The notes under the pieces are model-generated. The model made no database searches. It was given only the letters and a program-made list of their open reading frames with translations, and was not told the origin of the DNA. Of a DNA stretch of 64,000 nucleotides, positions 17,722-29,730 are shown one piece after another (the first letter of the stretch is position 1; every line of letters begins with the position of its first letter). The position numbers were made by a program, and so were the translations under genes. The stretch covers positions 656,198 to 720,197 of the forward strand of contig JAAFAB010000001.1 of assembly GCA_018222585.1 (NCBI GenBank), written 5' to 3'. The stretch comes from Paracoccaceae bacterium (GTDB lineage: Bacteria > Pseudomonadota > Alphaproteobacteria > Rhodobacterales > Rhodobacteraceae).

Positions 17722-18771
17722 ATGTCCGACGCAAGCGCGAACCAGACCACGAAATTCCAGCCCCGGGTGTTCTCGGGGATCCAGCCCTCGGGTGGGCTGA
17801 CCCTGGGCAACTATCTCGGCGCCATGCGTCGTTTCGTGGACTGGCAAGAGCGCGGGCTGAACGAGGGCTTCGAGACGATCTTCTGCATGGTCGACCTGCA
17901 TGCGATCACCGTCTGGCAGGATCCCGAGGCGCTGCGCCGCCAGACCCGCGAGCTGGCCGCCGGCTACATCGCCTCGGGCCTCGACCCGGCGAAGGCGATC
18001 CTGTTCAACCAGTCCCAGGTGCCCGAGCACACGCAGCTCGCCTGGATCTTCAACTGCGTCGCCCGCATGGGCTGGATGCAGCGGATGACCCAATGGAAGG
18101 ACAAGGCGGGCAAGAACCAGCAGAACGCCTCGCTGGGCCTCTTCGCCTATCCCTCGCTGATGGCCGCCGACATCCTGGTCTACCACGCCACCCACGTGCC
18201 CGTGGGCGAGGACCAGAAGCAGCATATCGAGCTGACCCGCGACATCGCGATCAAGTTCAACAATGACTACGGCGTCGATTTCTTCCCCGTCACCGAGCCG
18301 GTGATCGAGGGCGCGGCGACCCGTGTCATGTCGCTGCGCGACGGTTCCAAGAAGATGTCCAAGTCCGACCCGTCCGACATGGCCCGCATCAACCTGACCG
18401 ATGACGCCGACACCATCGCGAACAAGATCCGCAAGGCCCGCACCGACCCCGAGGCCCTGCCCTCCGAGGCCAAGGGCCTGGAGGATCGCCCCGAGGCGCG
18501 CAACCTGGTCAACATCTACGCCGCCCTGTCCGGCATGGACGTGGACGCGGTGCTGGCCGAAGTGGGCGGCAAGCAGTTCTCGGAGTTCAAGCCGATGCTC
18601 GCCGATATCGCCGTGGCCCACCTGGCCCCGATCTCGACCGAGATGGCGCGCCTGATGGAAACTCCGGACGAGATCGACGCGATCATCGGCAGGGGCGCCG
18701 AGAAGGCCCGCGAAATCGCCGAGCCGGTCCTGAAGAAGACCTACGAGATTGTCGGCATGATCCGCTCGTGA
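17722..18771 (+). CDS. trpS: Tryptophanyl-tRNA synthetase
   Basis: This class I synthetase charges tRNA-Trp with tryptophan. The HIGH-like motif appears as PSGGLTLGN (22-30) and the KMSKS loop is exact near residues 211-215. [17 protein letters not shown] and the [23 protein letters not shown] segment are family signatures. Length (349) fits bacterial TrpRS. The ATG at 17722 follows AGGAG at seven bases. A strong tetraloop terminator follows, and no T-box or other leader attenuator is visible in the short upstream region, which is shared with the divergent rhomboid-like gene. Confidence 0.97.
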   Translation: MSDASANQTTKFQPRVFSGIQPSGGLTLGNYLGAMRRFVDWQERGLNEGFETIFCMVDLHAITVWQDPEALRRQTRELAAGYIASGLDPAKAILFNQSQVPEHTQLAWIFNCVARMGWMQRMTQWKDKAGKNQQNASLGLFAYPSLMAADILVYHATHVPVGEDQKQHIELTRDIAIKFNNDYGVDFFPVTEPVIEGAATRVMSLRDGSKKMSKSDPSDMARINLTDDADTIANKIRKARTDPEALPSEAKGLEDRPEARNLVNIYAALSGMDVDAVLAEVGGKQFSEFKPMLADIAVAHLAPISTEMARLMETPDEIDAIIGRGAEKAREIAEPVLKKTYEIVGMIRS

Positions 18772-18806
18772 CCGGCTTCCGGTCTGCGCGAAGATCGCTG
18801 AAACCC

Positions 18807-18836
18807 AGGGGCGCCTTCGGGCGCCCCTTGCATTTT
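18807..18836 (+). terminator. UUCG-tetraloop terminator of trpS
   Basis: AGGGGCGCC (18807-18815) and GGCGCCCCT (18820-18828) make a perfect nine-pair stem closed by TTCG, followed by TTGCATTTT. It lies 35 bases after the trpS stop. Confidence 0.8.
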
Positions 18837-18918
18837 CGCACATGACCGGTGCCCGGACACATCTGGTGTGAGCTGACAAACTCTCCTAGCTTTGGCTCAA
18901 CACGCAAGGAGAGATGCA

Positions 18919-19407
18919 ATGACCACCCCCGTCCATCCCGCCACGCGGATCGGGCATGTGCACCTGAAGGTGTCCGACCTCGCCCGCGCCATCGACTTCT
19001 ATTCCGGTGTCCTCGGCTTCCAGGTGACCCAGCAGTACGGACCCGCGGCCGCCTTCCTGGCAGCAGGGGGCTACCACCATCACATCGGCCTGAACACCTG
19101 GGAGAGCAAGGGCGCCACCCCGCCGCCCGCCGGTCACACCGGGCTTTACCACACGGCCTTCCTCTACCCGACCCGCGCCGCCCTCGGCGATGCGCTGCGC
19201 CGGGTGCGCGAGGCCGGGCTGAGCCTGGACGGCGCCGCCGACCATGGTGTCAGCGAAGCGCTCTACCTGCGTGACCCGGACGACAACGGTGTCGAGCTTT
19301 ACTGGGACAAGCCCGAGGCCGACTGGCCCCGCCAGCCTGACGGCACCCTGGCCATGCACAACGCGCCCCTCGACCTCGAGGCGCTGCTCGCCGAGGCGGA
19401 AAAGTGA
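18919..19407 (+). CDS. VOC (glyoxalase/ring-cleavage dioxygenase) family protein, CatE-like
   Basis: The 162-residue protein begins HVHLKVSDLARAIDFYSGVLGFQV (20-43), the first beta-alpha-beta module of the vicinal oxygen chelate fold. Metal ligands are likely His22, a histidine in TGLYHTAFLYP and the glutamate in DPDDNGVELYWD. This spacing, and the GGYHHHIGLNTW segment, resemble the CatE catechol-2,3-dioxygenase-like subgroup, but it is half the length of a true CatE, so function is uncertain. AAGGAGAG lies before the ATG. It stands alone between the trpS terminator and the aminotransferase gene. Confidence 0.78.
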   Translation: MTTPVHPATRIGHVHLKVSDLARAIDFYSGVLGFQVTQQYGPAAAFLAAGGYHHHIGLNTWESKGATPPPAGHTGLYHTAFLYPTRAALGDALRRVREAGLSLDGAADHGVSEALYLRDPDDNGVELYWDKPEADWPRQPDGTLAMHNAPLDLEALLAEAEK

Positions 19408-19423
19408 TCGCCCGGGGAGAAAT

Positions 19424-19439
19424 GTCACCACACGGTGAC
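19424..19439. promoter_or_regulatory. Perfect inverted repeat upstream of the aminotransferase gene
   Basis: GTCACC (19424-19429) and GGTGAC (19434-19439) flank four bases. It lies 17 bases after the VOC stop and about 210 bases before the aminotransferase start. It may be an operator or the 3' hairpin of the VOC transcript; no T tract follows. Confidence 0.3.
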
Positions 19440-19649
19440 CGCGCCTTCACCAAGGTTTCGCAATAACGCGTCATCTTCGCGGTGAAGACAAAGGCCCGCT
19501 CGGGTTCACCCCCCCGAAGCCGAGGGGCCCGACTTTCCCCAAGATCCTTTTCAGCATCCTCTCCCCGGCCCCAGGGCCGGGGAATTGCCGCCTTCCCTCG
19601 CCCGCGCCGATGGCCTATCCCGGTGACAGCAAGCGGAGGAGACAGCGAG

Positions 19650-20516
19650 ATGACCGGCCAGATCCACACCTATTTCGACGGCACTTGGCACCAGGGCGAC
19701 CTGGCGGTGATGAAGGCCGGGGATCACGGCGCCTGGCTGGGCTCGACCGTCTTCGACGGGGCGCGGATGTTCGACGGCAAGATGCCCGACCTGCGTCCGC
19801 ACCTGGAACGGGTCAACCGCTCGGCCAAGGCGATGATGATCGAGCCGACCATCGGCGTCGACGAGATGATCGCCATGACCCGCGACGGGCTGACCCGCTT
19901 CGACAAGGGCGCTGCCGTCTACATCCGTCCGATGTACTGGGCCCTGATGGGCAACGAGACCGTGGTACAGCCGGGCTATGGCCTGGGCACGGGCTTCTGC
20001 CTGGCGCTGGAGGAAATCCCGATGGCCGCACCCGAAGCGGCCACCACCCTCTGCAAGACCCGTTTCCGCCGCCCGACGCTGGACTGCGCGGTGACCAACG
20101 CCAAGGCCGGCGCGCTTTACCCCAACAACGGCCGGATGCTGGCAGAGGCGCGGTCACGCGGCTTCGGCAATGCGCTGGCCTGCGATGCCATGGGCAATGT
20201 CGCCGAAAGCGCCACAGCCAATGTCTTTGCCGTGAAGGACGGAGAGGTCTTCACACCCATCCCGAACGGTACCTTCCTGTCGGGCATCACCCGCGCCCGC
20301 CACATCGCCAACCTGCGCGCCGATGGCGTGCGCGTGCATGAAACGGTGATGACCTATGCCGATTTCGAGCAGGCAGACGAGGTCTTCCTGTCCGGCAACC
20401 TCAACAAGGTCACCCCCGTCACCGCCTTCGAGGACACCACCTATCCGGTCGGCCCGATATCGGCCCGCGTGCGCGCGCTCTACTGGGACTGGGCCGCCTC
20501 GGATATGGTGCTGTAA
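19650..20516 (+). CDS. ilvE: Branched-chain amino acid aminotransferase (class IV)
   Basis: A fold-type IV PLP enzyme that interconverts branched-chain amino acids and their 2-oxo acids. The catalytic lysine is in VTNAKAGALYPN (Lys about 152). GAWLGSTVFDGARMFDGK near 28-45 and the EATANVF-like stretch ESATANVFAVKDGEVFTPIPNGTFLSGITR are typical. At 288 residues it is slightly short for IlvE but within the range; D-amino-acid transaminase is a less likely alternative because the substrate loop resembles IlvE. GGAGGAG lies about 12 bases before the ATG. It is convergent with the GNAT gene, their stop codons touching with no gap. Confidence 0.85.
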   Translation: MTGQIHTYFDGTWHQGDLAVMKAGDHGAWLGSTVFDGARMFDGKMPDLRPHLERVNRSAKAMMIEPTIGVDEMIAMTRDGLTRFDKGAAVYIRPMYWALMGNETVVQPGYGLGTGFCLALEEIPMAAPEAATTLCKTRFRRPTLDCAVTNAKAGALYPNNGRMLAEARSRGFGNALACDAMGNVAESATANVFAVKDGEVFTPIPNGTFLSGITRARHIANLRADGVRVHETVMTYADFEQADEVFLSGNLNKVTPVTAFEDTTYPVGPISARVRALYWDWAASDMVL

Positions 20517-21227
20517 CTACAACTCGGGGTCCGAGCTGACCCGCACAAGCCGGGTCAGATCCGACAGCCGCTCTCGCTGCTGGCCGTTCTCATCGAAGTT
20601 GGCCGGGTTCAGCCAGACCGCATAGGCTTCCTTCAGGGCCGACCAGTCGCCATCGGTGATGGCGAACCAGGCGGTATCGCGGTTGCGCCCCTTCACCACC
20701 ATGTGCTGCCGGAAAACGCCCTCGTAGCTGAAGCCAAGCCGCTGCGCCGCGCGGCGCGACGGCATGTTCAGCGCGTTGCACTTCCATTCGTAGCGCCGAT
20801 ACCCGGCCTCGAAGGCCCAGTTCATCATCAGCACCATGGCCTCGGTTGCCGCGACCGTGCCCTGCAGCGCGGGGGCAAAGGCGATGTTGCCGACCTCGAC
20901 CGATCCGCTTTCGGGTGCGATGTTGAGGTAGGAGGCCACGCCCACCACCCCCTTCTGGCGGTCCTCGATGGCCAGGAAGACCGCCGGGCCCTCTTCGACC
21001 GAGCGCACCCAGCGGTGGTATTGCGGGGCCGAGTGGAAGGGGCCGACGGGCATGTAGTCCCACAGCCAATCCAGGGTGCCATAGGCGGTGAACAGCAGCG
21101 CCGCATGGGCCTCGGCCCTGAGCGGCACCAGGCGCACCTGGCGGCCCTCCAGCACCAGCTCTCGCGGCGGCGCGGGCGGCACCTGCCAGTTCTCGACCAG
21201 CGGGCCCACGGGGCGGTCCTGGCTCAT
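20517..21227 (-). CDS. GNAT-family N-acetyltransferase, RimJ/RimL-like
   Basis: The 236-residue protein has the GNAT acetyl-CoA fold: VRLVPLRAEAHAALLF at the start of the domain, VVGVASYLNIAPESGSVEVGNIAF (the beta-4 strand), then the acetyl-CoA loop ALQGTVAATEAMVLMM and the C-terminal NMPSRRAAQRLGFSYEGVFRQHMV, which is a signature of the RimJ/RimL group that acetylates protein N termini or amines. Substrate is not known. The stop codon touches the aminotransferase stop, so the two transcripts converge with no spacer. A bidirectional hairpin separates it from aspS. Confidence 0.82.
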   Translation of the reverse strand: MSQDRPVGPLVENWQVPPAPPRELVLEGRQVRLVPLRAEAHAALLFTAYGTLDWLWDYMPVGPFHSAPQYHRWVRSVEEGPAVFLAIEDRQKGVVGVASYLNIAPESGSVEVGNIAFAPALQGTVAATEAMVLMMNWAFEAGYRRYEWKCNALNMPSRRAAQRLGFSYEGVFRQHMVVKGRNRDTAWFAITDGDWSALKEAYAVWLNPANFDENGQQRERLSDLTRLVRVSSDPEL

Positions 21228-21316
21228 TCCTGCTATCCTTGTCCCGGTCGGTTTCCGCCGGGGACGATAGGCAAAAGCCCGCCACTTGGAAAGAGCGGCG
21301 CCCGCCGAAACGTCAA

Positions 21317-21346
21317 AGGCCCCCGGATCGCTCCGGGGGCCTTTCG
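21317..21346 (-). terminator. Terminator of aspS
   Basis: AAAGGCCCCCGGA (21317-21329) and TCCGGGGGCCTTT (21334-21346) form a perfect 13-bp stem with a four-base loop. It lies 20 bases after the aspS stop, and because the A and T runs are symmetric it could act in both directions. Confidence 0.8.
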
Positions 21347-21365
21347 CAACTCTGTCCGCGGGCGC

Positions 21366-23147
21366 TCAGTCCTGCGGGATCACGCGCAGGTTCAGCTCCA
21401 TCAGCTGCTCGGGCAGCGGCTCGGAGGGGGCGGACATCATCAGGTCCTCGGCGCGCTGGTTCATCGGGAACAGGATCACCTCGCGGATGTTCTGTTCCTC
21501 GGCCAGCAGCATGACGATGCGGTCGATCCCGGCGGCGCAGCCACCGTGCGGAGGGGCGCCGTACTGGAAGGCGTTGACCATGCCACCGAAGCGCTTGATC
21601 ACTTCCTCTTCGCCGTAGCCGGCCAGTTCGAAGGCCTTGAACATGATCTCGGGCTTGTGGTTCCGGATCGCGCCCGAGACCAGCTCGTAGCCGTTGCAGG
21701 CGAGGTCATACTGGAAGCCCTTGACCTCCAGCGGGTCGCCCTGCAGCGCCTCCATGCCCCCCTGGGGCATCGAGAAGGGGTTGTGCTCGAAGTCCAGCTT
21801 GCCGGTTTCCTCGTCCTTCTCGTAGATCGGGAAGTCGACGATCCAGGCAAAGGCGAAACGGTCCTTGTCGGTCAGGCCCAGCTCTTCGCCGATGACGTTG
21901 CGCGCGCGACCGGCGACGGCCTCGAAGCTCTTGGGCTTGCCGCCCAGGAAGAAGGCCGCGTCGCCGACACCCAGACCCAGCTGCTGGCGGATCGCCTCGG
22001 TGCGCTCGGGGCCGATGTTCTTGGCTAGCGGGCCGGCGGCTTCCATGCCGTCGGCACCATCACGCCAGAAGATGTAGCCCATGCCGGGCAGACCTTCCTT
22101 CTGGGCGAAGGCGTTCATGCGGTCGCAGAACTTGCGCGAGCCGCCCGTGGGCGCGGGAATGGCGCGGATCTCGGTGCCGTCCTGCTCCAGCAGCTTGGCG
22201 AAGATCGCGAAGCCCGAGCCGGCGAAGTGTTCGGAGACCACCTGCATCTCGATCGGGTTCCTGAGGTCGGGCTTGTCCGAGCCGTATTTCAGCGCTGCAT
22301 CGGCGTAGCTGATCTGCGGCCAGTCGGCCGCCGCGTCGACCTTCTTGCCGCCGCCGAATTCCTCGAAGATCCCCGCCAGCACGGGCGAGATCGTGTCGAA
22401 AACGTCCTGCTGGGTGACGAAGCTCATCTCCATGTCCAGCTGGTAGAAGTCGGTGGGCGAACGGTCGGCGCGCGGGTCCTCGTCGCGGAAGCAGGGCGCG
22501 ATCTGGAAATACTTGTCAAAGCCCGAGACCATCAGCAGCTGCTTGAACTGCTGCGGGGCCTGCGGCAGGGCGTAGAACTTGCCGGGGTGCAGACGCGAGG
22601 GCACCAGGAAGTCGCGCGCGCCCTCGGGGGACGAGGCGGTGATGATCGGCGTCTGGTATTCGCGGAAGCCCTTGTCCCACATGCGCTTGCGGATCGAGCT
22701 GACCACGTCGGACCGCAGGGTCATGTTCTTCTGCATCGCCTCGCGACGCAGGTCGAGGTAGCGATAGCGCAGGCGGGTTTCCTCGGGGTATTCCTGATCG
22801 CCGAAGACCATCAGCGGCAGTTCCTTCGCGGCGCCCAGCACCTCGATGTCGCGCACGAAGACCTCGATCTCGCCCGTCGGCAGCTTGGGGTTCACCAGCT
22901 CGGGGTCGCGGGCCTTCACGGTGCCGTCGATGCGGATGCACCATTCGCTGCGTACCTTCTCGACCTCGGCGAAGACCGGGCTGTCGGGATCGCAGAGCAC
23001 CTGCGTGGTACCATAGTGGTCACGCAGGTCGATGAACAGGATGCCGCCATGATCGCGCACCCGGTGCACCCAGCCGGAGAGGCGGACCGTATCGCCCACG
23101 TTGGCCTTGGTCAGGTCGGCGCAGGTGTGGCTGCGGTAGGAATGCAT
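21366..23147 (-). CDS. aspS: Aspartyl-tRNA synthetase
   Basis: The 593-residue class II synthetase charges tRNA-Asp. It has the N-terminal OB anticodon-binding domain ([18 protein letters not shown] near 18-35), class II motif 2 ([24 protein letters not shown]), the bacterial GAD insertion domain in the middle, and motif 3 ([14 protein letters not shown]). The ATG at 23147 follows GAGGA at eight bases, and earlier in-frame starts would add sequence unlike the family. Discrimination between tRNA-Asp and tRNA-Asn was not judged; if gatCAB is present elsewhere the enzyme may be the relaxed type. Confidence 0.97.
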   Translation of the reverse strand: MHSYRSHTCADLTKANVGDTVRLSGWVHRVRDHGGILFIDLRDHYGTTQVLCDPDSPVFAEVEKVRSEWCIRIDGTVKARDPELVNPKLPTGEIEVFVRDIEVLGAAKELPLMVFGDQEYPEETRLRYRYLDLRREAMQKNMTLRSDVVSSIRKRMWDKGFREYQTPIITASSPEGARDFLVPSRLHPGKFYALPQAPQQFKQLLMVSGFDKYFQIAPCFRDEDPRADRSPTDFYQLDMEMSFVTQQDVFDTISPVLAGIFEEFGGGKKVDAAADWPQISYADAALKYGSDKPDLRNPIEMQVVSEHFAGSGFAIFAKLLEQDGTEIRAIPAPTGGSRKFCDRMNAFAQKEGLPGMGYIFWRDGADGMEAAGPLAKNIGPERTEAIRQQLGLGVGDAAFFLGGKPKSFEAVAGRARNVIGEELGLTDKDRFAFAWIVDFPIYEKDEETGKLDFEHNPFSMPQGGMEALQGDPLEVKGFQYDLACNGYELVSGAIRNHKPEIMFKAFELAGYGEEEVIKRFGGMVNAFQYGAPPHGGCAAGIDRIVMLLAEEQNIREVILFPMNQRAEDLMMSAPSEPLPEQLMELNLRVIPQD

Positions 23148-23631
23148 GGCTCTGTCCTCTTTCGTCTCGCGCGGGCTGGCCGGGCCGGAGGGGCCGGTCC
23201 TCAACCTGCGCCGGTTCACACGGAAGCGGCGCGAAAGTCAAGTCGCACAGGGCCGGGATGGGCGACACGGGCCGCTCTCCGTCGCCGGGGCATCCCGCGC
23301 GGGGCGAAATCCATCCGCCCGAACCAGGCAGGGCGTCTGCTGCCAGGCAGGGCCGATGCTGCCCCCGGCGCAGTCCCACGGCGGGACGGTTGCCGGGGGC
23401 ATCGTTGCCCGCGGCCCCTGTGGGCGCCCAAATTCCGTGCAGTGCAGGCCGCTTGCGCGGTTCCGGACAATATACTTGTGCAGTCATGAACATCACGGGG
23501 GCATACATGCGATTTACATGTATCACCCTTCTCTGCCAGACTGCTCCTGCGCAGAGCCGGGACCGACGCCCGGACGCCGCGGCCTCCCCCCGACCTGCGC
23601 GACGATGAGGCCCCTTCGAGGGAGATGCGAC
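23148..23631. other. Gene-free region between divergent aspS and cfa
   Basis: No coding frame with family features is seen in these 484 bases, which must hold the aspS and cfa promoters. The aspS-proximal half is GC-rich. The cfa-proximal third is locally AT-rich (around 23465-23530), with a TATACT that could be a -10 box at 23471-23476 and the inverted repeat listed separately. The usual ECF sigma RpoE motif TGATC was looked for upstream of cfa and not found. Confidence 0.5.
23503..23523. promoter_or_regulatory. Seven-base inverted repeat upstream of cfa
   Basis: ATACATG (23503-23509) and CATGTAT (23517-23523) are perfect inverted copies separated by seven bases. The AT-rich palindrome lies in an otherwise GC-rich region 109 bases before the cfa ATG and is a plausible regulator site. 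Confidence 0.4.
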
Positions 23632-24876
23632 ATGTGGGATTCCTTGCTTATTTCATTCCTGGACCGGGCGATCCGGAAAGGGCGACTGACGGTGACCTTC
23701 GCCGATGGCACCGAACGGACCTTCGGCGGCGGGCCGGGCGGACCGGACGTCGGCGTGCGGCTGAAGGATCCCGACCTGGCGCGCAAGATGATCACCGACA
23801 TCGAGCTGGCCTTCTGCGAGGGCTACATGAACGGCGACATCGAGCTGGCCGGAGACGACCTTTATGGCATCATCACCCTGGCCATGGTCAACCTGCGCTC
23901 GGAAGGGGCGCGGCGCGGGCAGGTGCAGCGGGCGGTCTCCTCCTCCCGGCGCATCATGCGGCGGCTGGCCCAGTTCAACCCGGTCGGCAAGGCGCAGGAG
24001 AACGTGGCCCATCACTACGATCTGTCGGGCGAACTCTATGATCTCTTCCTCGACGAGGACCGCCAGTATTCCTGTGCCTATTTCGCGCGTCCCGACATGA
24101 CGCTGGAAGAGGCGCAACTGGCCAAGAAGCACCATATCGCAGGCAAGCTGCGGCTGCAGCCGGGCATGAGGGTGCTGGACATCGGCTGTGGCTGGGGCGG
24201 CATGGCGCTGACCCTGGCGAAGGATTACGGCGTCCGTGTCGTCGGCGTCACCCTGTCGAGGGAACAGCACGCCATCGCCGTGCGGCGCGCGAAGGACGCG
24301 GGGCTGGAAGACAAGGTCGAGTTCCGCCTGCAGGATTACCGCCATGTCGACGAGACCTTCGACCGCATCGTCTCGGTCGGGATGTTCGAACATGTTGGCG
24401 TGCCTCATTACCGCGAATATTTCCGCCACGTCCGCAAGTTCCTCGCCCCCGAGGGGGTGGCGCTGATCCACACCATCGGTCGCAGCGATCCGCCGGGCGC
24501 CACGGCGGCCTTCATCACCAAGTACATCTTCCCCGGCGGCTATGTCCCCGCCCTCTCGGAGGCCAGCGCGGCTATCGAGAAAGAGCACCTGGTGACCTGC
24601 GACGTAGAGGTCTGGCGCCTGCACTACGCCGAGACGCTGAAACACTGGCATGACCGCTTCATGGCCAATGTCGACAAGGCGCGCGCGCTTTACGACGACC
24701 GTTTCGTGCGGATGTGGCGGCTGTACCTGATCGCGTCCGAAATGACCTTCCGGATGAACGACCAGGTGGTCTTCCAGTTCCAGCTCTCGCGTGACCAGCA
24801 GGCGGTACCGCTGACGAGAGACTATCTCTACCGCGACGAGGCCCAGGGCGCGTTGCGGCAATCCGCAGCCGAGTGA
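23632..24876 (+). CDS. cfa: Cyclopropane-fatty-acyl-phospholipid synthase
   Basis: CFA synthase adds a methylene from S-adenosylmethionine across the double bond of membrane phospholipid acyl chains, usually in stress or stationary phase. The 414-residue protein has an N-terminal substrate-binding domain, NVAHHYDLSGELYDLFLDEDRQYSCAYF (around residues 124-151), SAM motif I VLDIGCGWGGMAL near 181-193, and SVGMFEHVGVPHY near 246-258, all CFA/mycolic-acid cyclopropane synthase signatures. The ATG at 23632 follows GGGAG at about seven bases. The C-terminal YRDE region ends the family length. Confidence 0.92.
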   Translation: MWDSLLISFLDRAIRKGRLTVTFADGTERTFGGGPGGPDVGVRLKDPDLARKMITDIELAFCEGYMNGDIELAGDDLYGIITLAMVNLRSEGARRGQVQRAVSSSRRIMRRLAQFNPVGKAQENVAHHYDLSGELYDLFLDEDRQYSCAYFARPDMTLEEAQLAKKHHIAGKLRLQPGMRVLDIGCGWGGMALTLAKDYGVRVVGVTLSREQHAIAVRRAKDAGLEDKVEFRLQDYRHVDETFDRIVSVGMFEHVGVPHYREYFRHVRKFLAPEGVALIHTIGRSDPPGATAAFITKYIFPGGYVPALSEASAAIEKEHLVTCDVEVWRLHYAETLKHWHDRFMANVDKARALYDDRFVRMWRLYLIASEMTFRMNDQVVFQFQLSRDQQAVPLTRDYLYRDEAQGALRQSAAE

Positions 24877-24992
24877 CAGGCAGGGCGCGCGCTGCGCCCT
24901 GTCCCCGGGGCCTGCGCGCGGGCACCCGCACCGTACAGGCAGCCCTCTCCGCCCCCTCCCGCCGCCGGCCTTTCCGCTCCGGGCAGCGGATC

Positions 24993-25007
24993 AGGGGTTG
25001 AACCCCT
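24993..25007. promoter_or_regulatory. Palindrome AGGGGTT-G-AACCCCT over the carB -35 box
   Basis: The 15-base perfect palindrome (24993-25007) covers the TTGAAC -35 hexamer of the proposed carB promoter. A protein binding here would block or alter carB transcription. It may equally be the 3' hairpin of cfa, although no T tract follows. Confidence 0.4.
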
Positions 25008-25025
25008 TCGCGCGCTGACTATAAC
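24998..25025 (+). promoter_or_regulatory. Sigma-70 promoter of carB
   Basis: TTGAAC (24998-25003) and TATAAC (25020-25025) are 16 bases apart and match the consensus in five of six positions each or nearly so. The implied transcript starts about 75 bases before the carB ATG. Confidence 0.6.
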
Positions 25026-25107
25026 GCAGACAATTTTGCGCCGGGCTACGCGCCCGCCCTGCCTGCACCGATATGTCCTGAAGCGCGCTGTCACGAGGTC
25101 CCTGAAA

Positions 25108-28410
<3,303 letters not shown>

Positions 28411-28452
28411 GCAACGGCCTGCGCCCGGGGGCGCTGGCGCTGATCTGAATCG

Positions 28453-28482
28453 AACGCGCGGGGTGAAAGCCTCGCGCGTTTC
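28453..28482 (+). terminator. Terminator of carB
   Basis: AACGCGCG (28453-28460) and CGCGCGTT (28473-28480) with three further inner pairs around a TGAAAG loop, followed by a short T run. It is 43 bases past the carB stop. Confidence 0.65.
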
Positions 28483-28511
28483 GCATTCCGCAGCCCTCTC
28501 CCGAAAGCGAC

Positions 28512-28528
28512 GGTGGGTTGCACCCACC
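28512..28528. repeat. Hairpin GGTGGGT-TGC-ACCCACC before the PPOX-like gene
   Basis: GGTGGGT (28512-28518) and ACCCACC (28522-28528) are perfectly complementary around TGC. A larger hairpin with the same GGTGGG/CCCACC core lies beyond the gene at 29177-29211. Confidence 0.5.
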
Positions 28529-28641
28529 CACGCGGCGGCACGGCCGGAAACCGCCTGCGGGCGGGGCGCCCGGCGGGGAGGGCGGAACATCCCTCCGCCG
28601 CCATCGTTGGGTCTGCAAATCCCAACCGAAAGGAGAGCGCC

Positions 28642-29124
28642 ATGAAGGACCTCACCAGCGATACCGCCAAACGCCTCTTTGACCGTCTCGGCGATGTCAC
28701 CGCCGGGATGCTGATGACCGACCCCGGGACCCACATCCCGATGAGCCACTATGCCGACGCCGATGAGGGCGTGCTGTGGTTCATCACCGCCGAGGGCACC
28801 GCAGCGCATCAGGCCGCCATCGAAAAGCGCGAGAGCCATTTCCTCGTCGCCGACCAGGGCGCCAAGCTCTACGCCGATATCTCGGGTCAGCTGCAGGCCG
28901 TGACCGACCCGGCCACGCTGGATGACCTGTGGTCGCGCGTCGCCGGCGCCTGGTTCGACGAGGGGCGCGAAGATCCCTCCGTCCGTCTGCTGCGCTTCGT
29001 GCCCGCCAGGGCCGAGGTCTGGCTGACCGAGGGGGGCGCCAAGTTCCTCTACGAGATCACCCGTGCCAACCTCGACAGCGACCATACCCCGGACGTAGGG
29101 GAGCACGAGGTGATCACGTTCTGA
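28642..29124 (+). CDS. Pyridoxamine 5'-phosphate oxidase-like, general stress protein type
   Basis: The 160-residue protein has the FMN-binding split-barrel fold of PPOX relatives, close in pattern to general stress protein 26: MLMTDPGTHIPMSHYADADEGVLWFITA early, SHFLVADQGAKLYADISGQLQAV in the middle and WFDEGREDPSVRLLRFVPARAEVW near the end. It lacks the full pyridoxamine-oxidase substrate motif, so it is probably not PdxH; a flavin or F420/heme-type redox role is an inference. AAAGGAGAG lies before the ATG. Strong hairpins flank it on both sides. Confidence 0.75.
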   Translation: MKDLTSDTAKRLFDRLGDVTAGMLMTDPGTHIPMSHYADADEGVLWFITAEGTAAHQAAIEKRESHFLVADQGAKLYADISGQLQAVTDPATLDDLWSRVAGAWFDEGREDPSVRLLRFVPARAEVWLTEGGAKFLYEITRANLDSDHTPDVGEHEVITF

Positions 29125-29176
29125 TCCGGGCTGATCCGGGCCGCACGGCTCTGACCCGGCGGGCAGACTGCCGACA

Positions 29177-29211
29177 GGGGCGGAGGGTGGGTGCACCCCA
29201 CCCTCCGCCCC
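29177..29211 (+). terminator. Fifteen-base-pair hairpin after the PPOX-like gene
   Basis: GGGGCGGAGGGTGGG (29177-29191) and CCCACCCTCCGCCCC (29197-29211) are perfectly complementary around TGCAC. The stem is very stable but no T tract follows. It may act as a Rho-assisted end or an mRNA stabiliser. Confidence 0.5.
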
Positions 29212-29285
29212 TGACATGATCCGGCTGGCCTGCTAGAGGGGCCTCACCAGATTGCCGCTCTGCCCTGCGCGGAAAGGATCCCCCG

Positions 29286-29666
29286 ATGGACCATCACACC
29301 GGAAGCTGCCTCTGTGGCGCCGTCACCCTGCGGGCCGAAGGCGCCCCCCTGCGCATCGGCATCTGCCACTGCCGCGACTGCCGCCGACACCACGGCGCGG
29401 TTTTCTACGGCGCCGCCATCTTCCCCGAGGACCGCGTCGCCGTCGCGGGCGAGACCCGCAGCTACCGGGGACGCCACTTCTGCCCGACCTGCGGCTCGTC
29501 CGTCTTCGCCCGCAGCGGCGACGAGATCGAGGTCCATCTCGGCGTGCTCGACAATCCCGACGCCCTGCCCCCGGACTACGAGGTCTGGACCCTGCGCCGC
29601 GCCGCCTGGCTGCCGCCCTTCCCGGTCTCGTCCAGCCACCTGCGCGACCGCGACGAAGACAGCTGA
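29286..29666 (+). CDS. GFA-family zinc protein (glutathione-dependent formaldehyde-activating enzyme-like)
   Basis: The 126-residue protein follows the GFA/CENP-V fold: CLCG (Cys8, Cys10), CHCRDCRR (Cys27, Cys29, Cys32) and HFCPTCGS (Cys66, Cys69), the ligands for two zinc ions. Members of this family were first described as accelerating the reaction of glutathione with formaldehyde, but most have unknown function. The ATG at 29286 has AAGGA at seven bases. It lies before tdk on the same strand with a 64-base gap. Confidence 0.85.
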   Translation: MDHHTGSCLCGAVTLRAEGAPLRIGICHCRDCRRHHGAVFYGAAIFPEDRVAVAGETRSYRGRHFCPTCGSSVFARSGDEIEVHLGVLDNPDALPPDYEVWTLRRAAWLPPFPVSSSHLRDRDEDS

Positions 29667-29730
29667 GACACCCGCAGGCGCCCGGCAAAGCCATCTTGCC
29701 CCCCGCCCCCGACCCGGCCTATCTACCGCC

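Noticed and set aside
23148-23631. Possible small peptide around ATG at 23508
   Set aside because: The frame is short, lacks a ribosome site, and the sequence is better explained as a regulatory palindrome.
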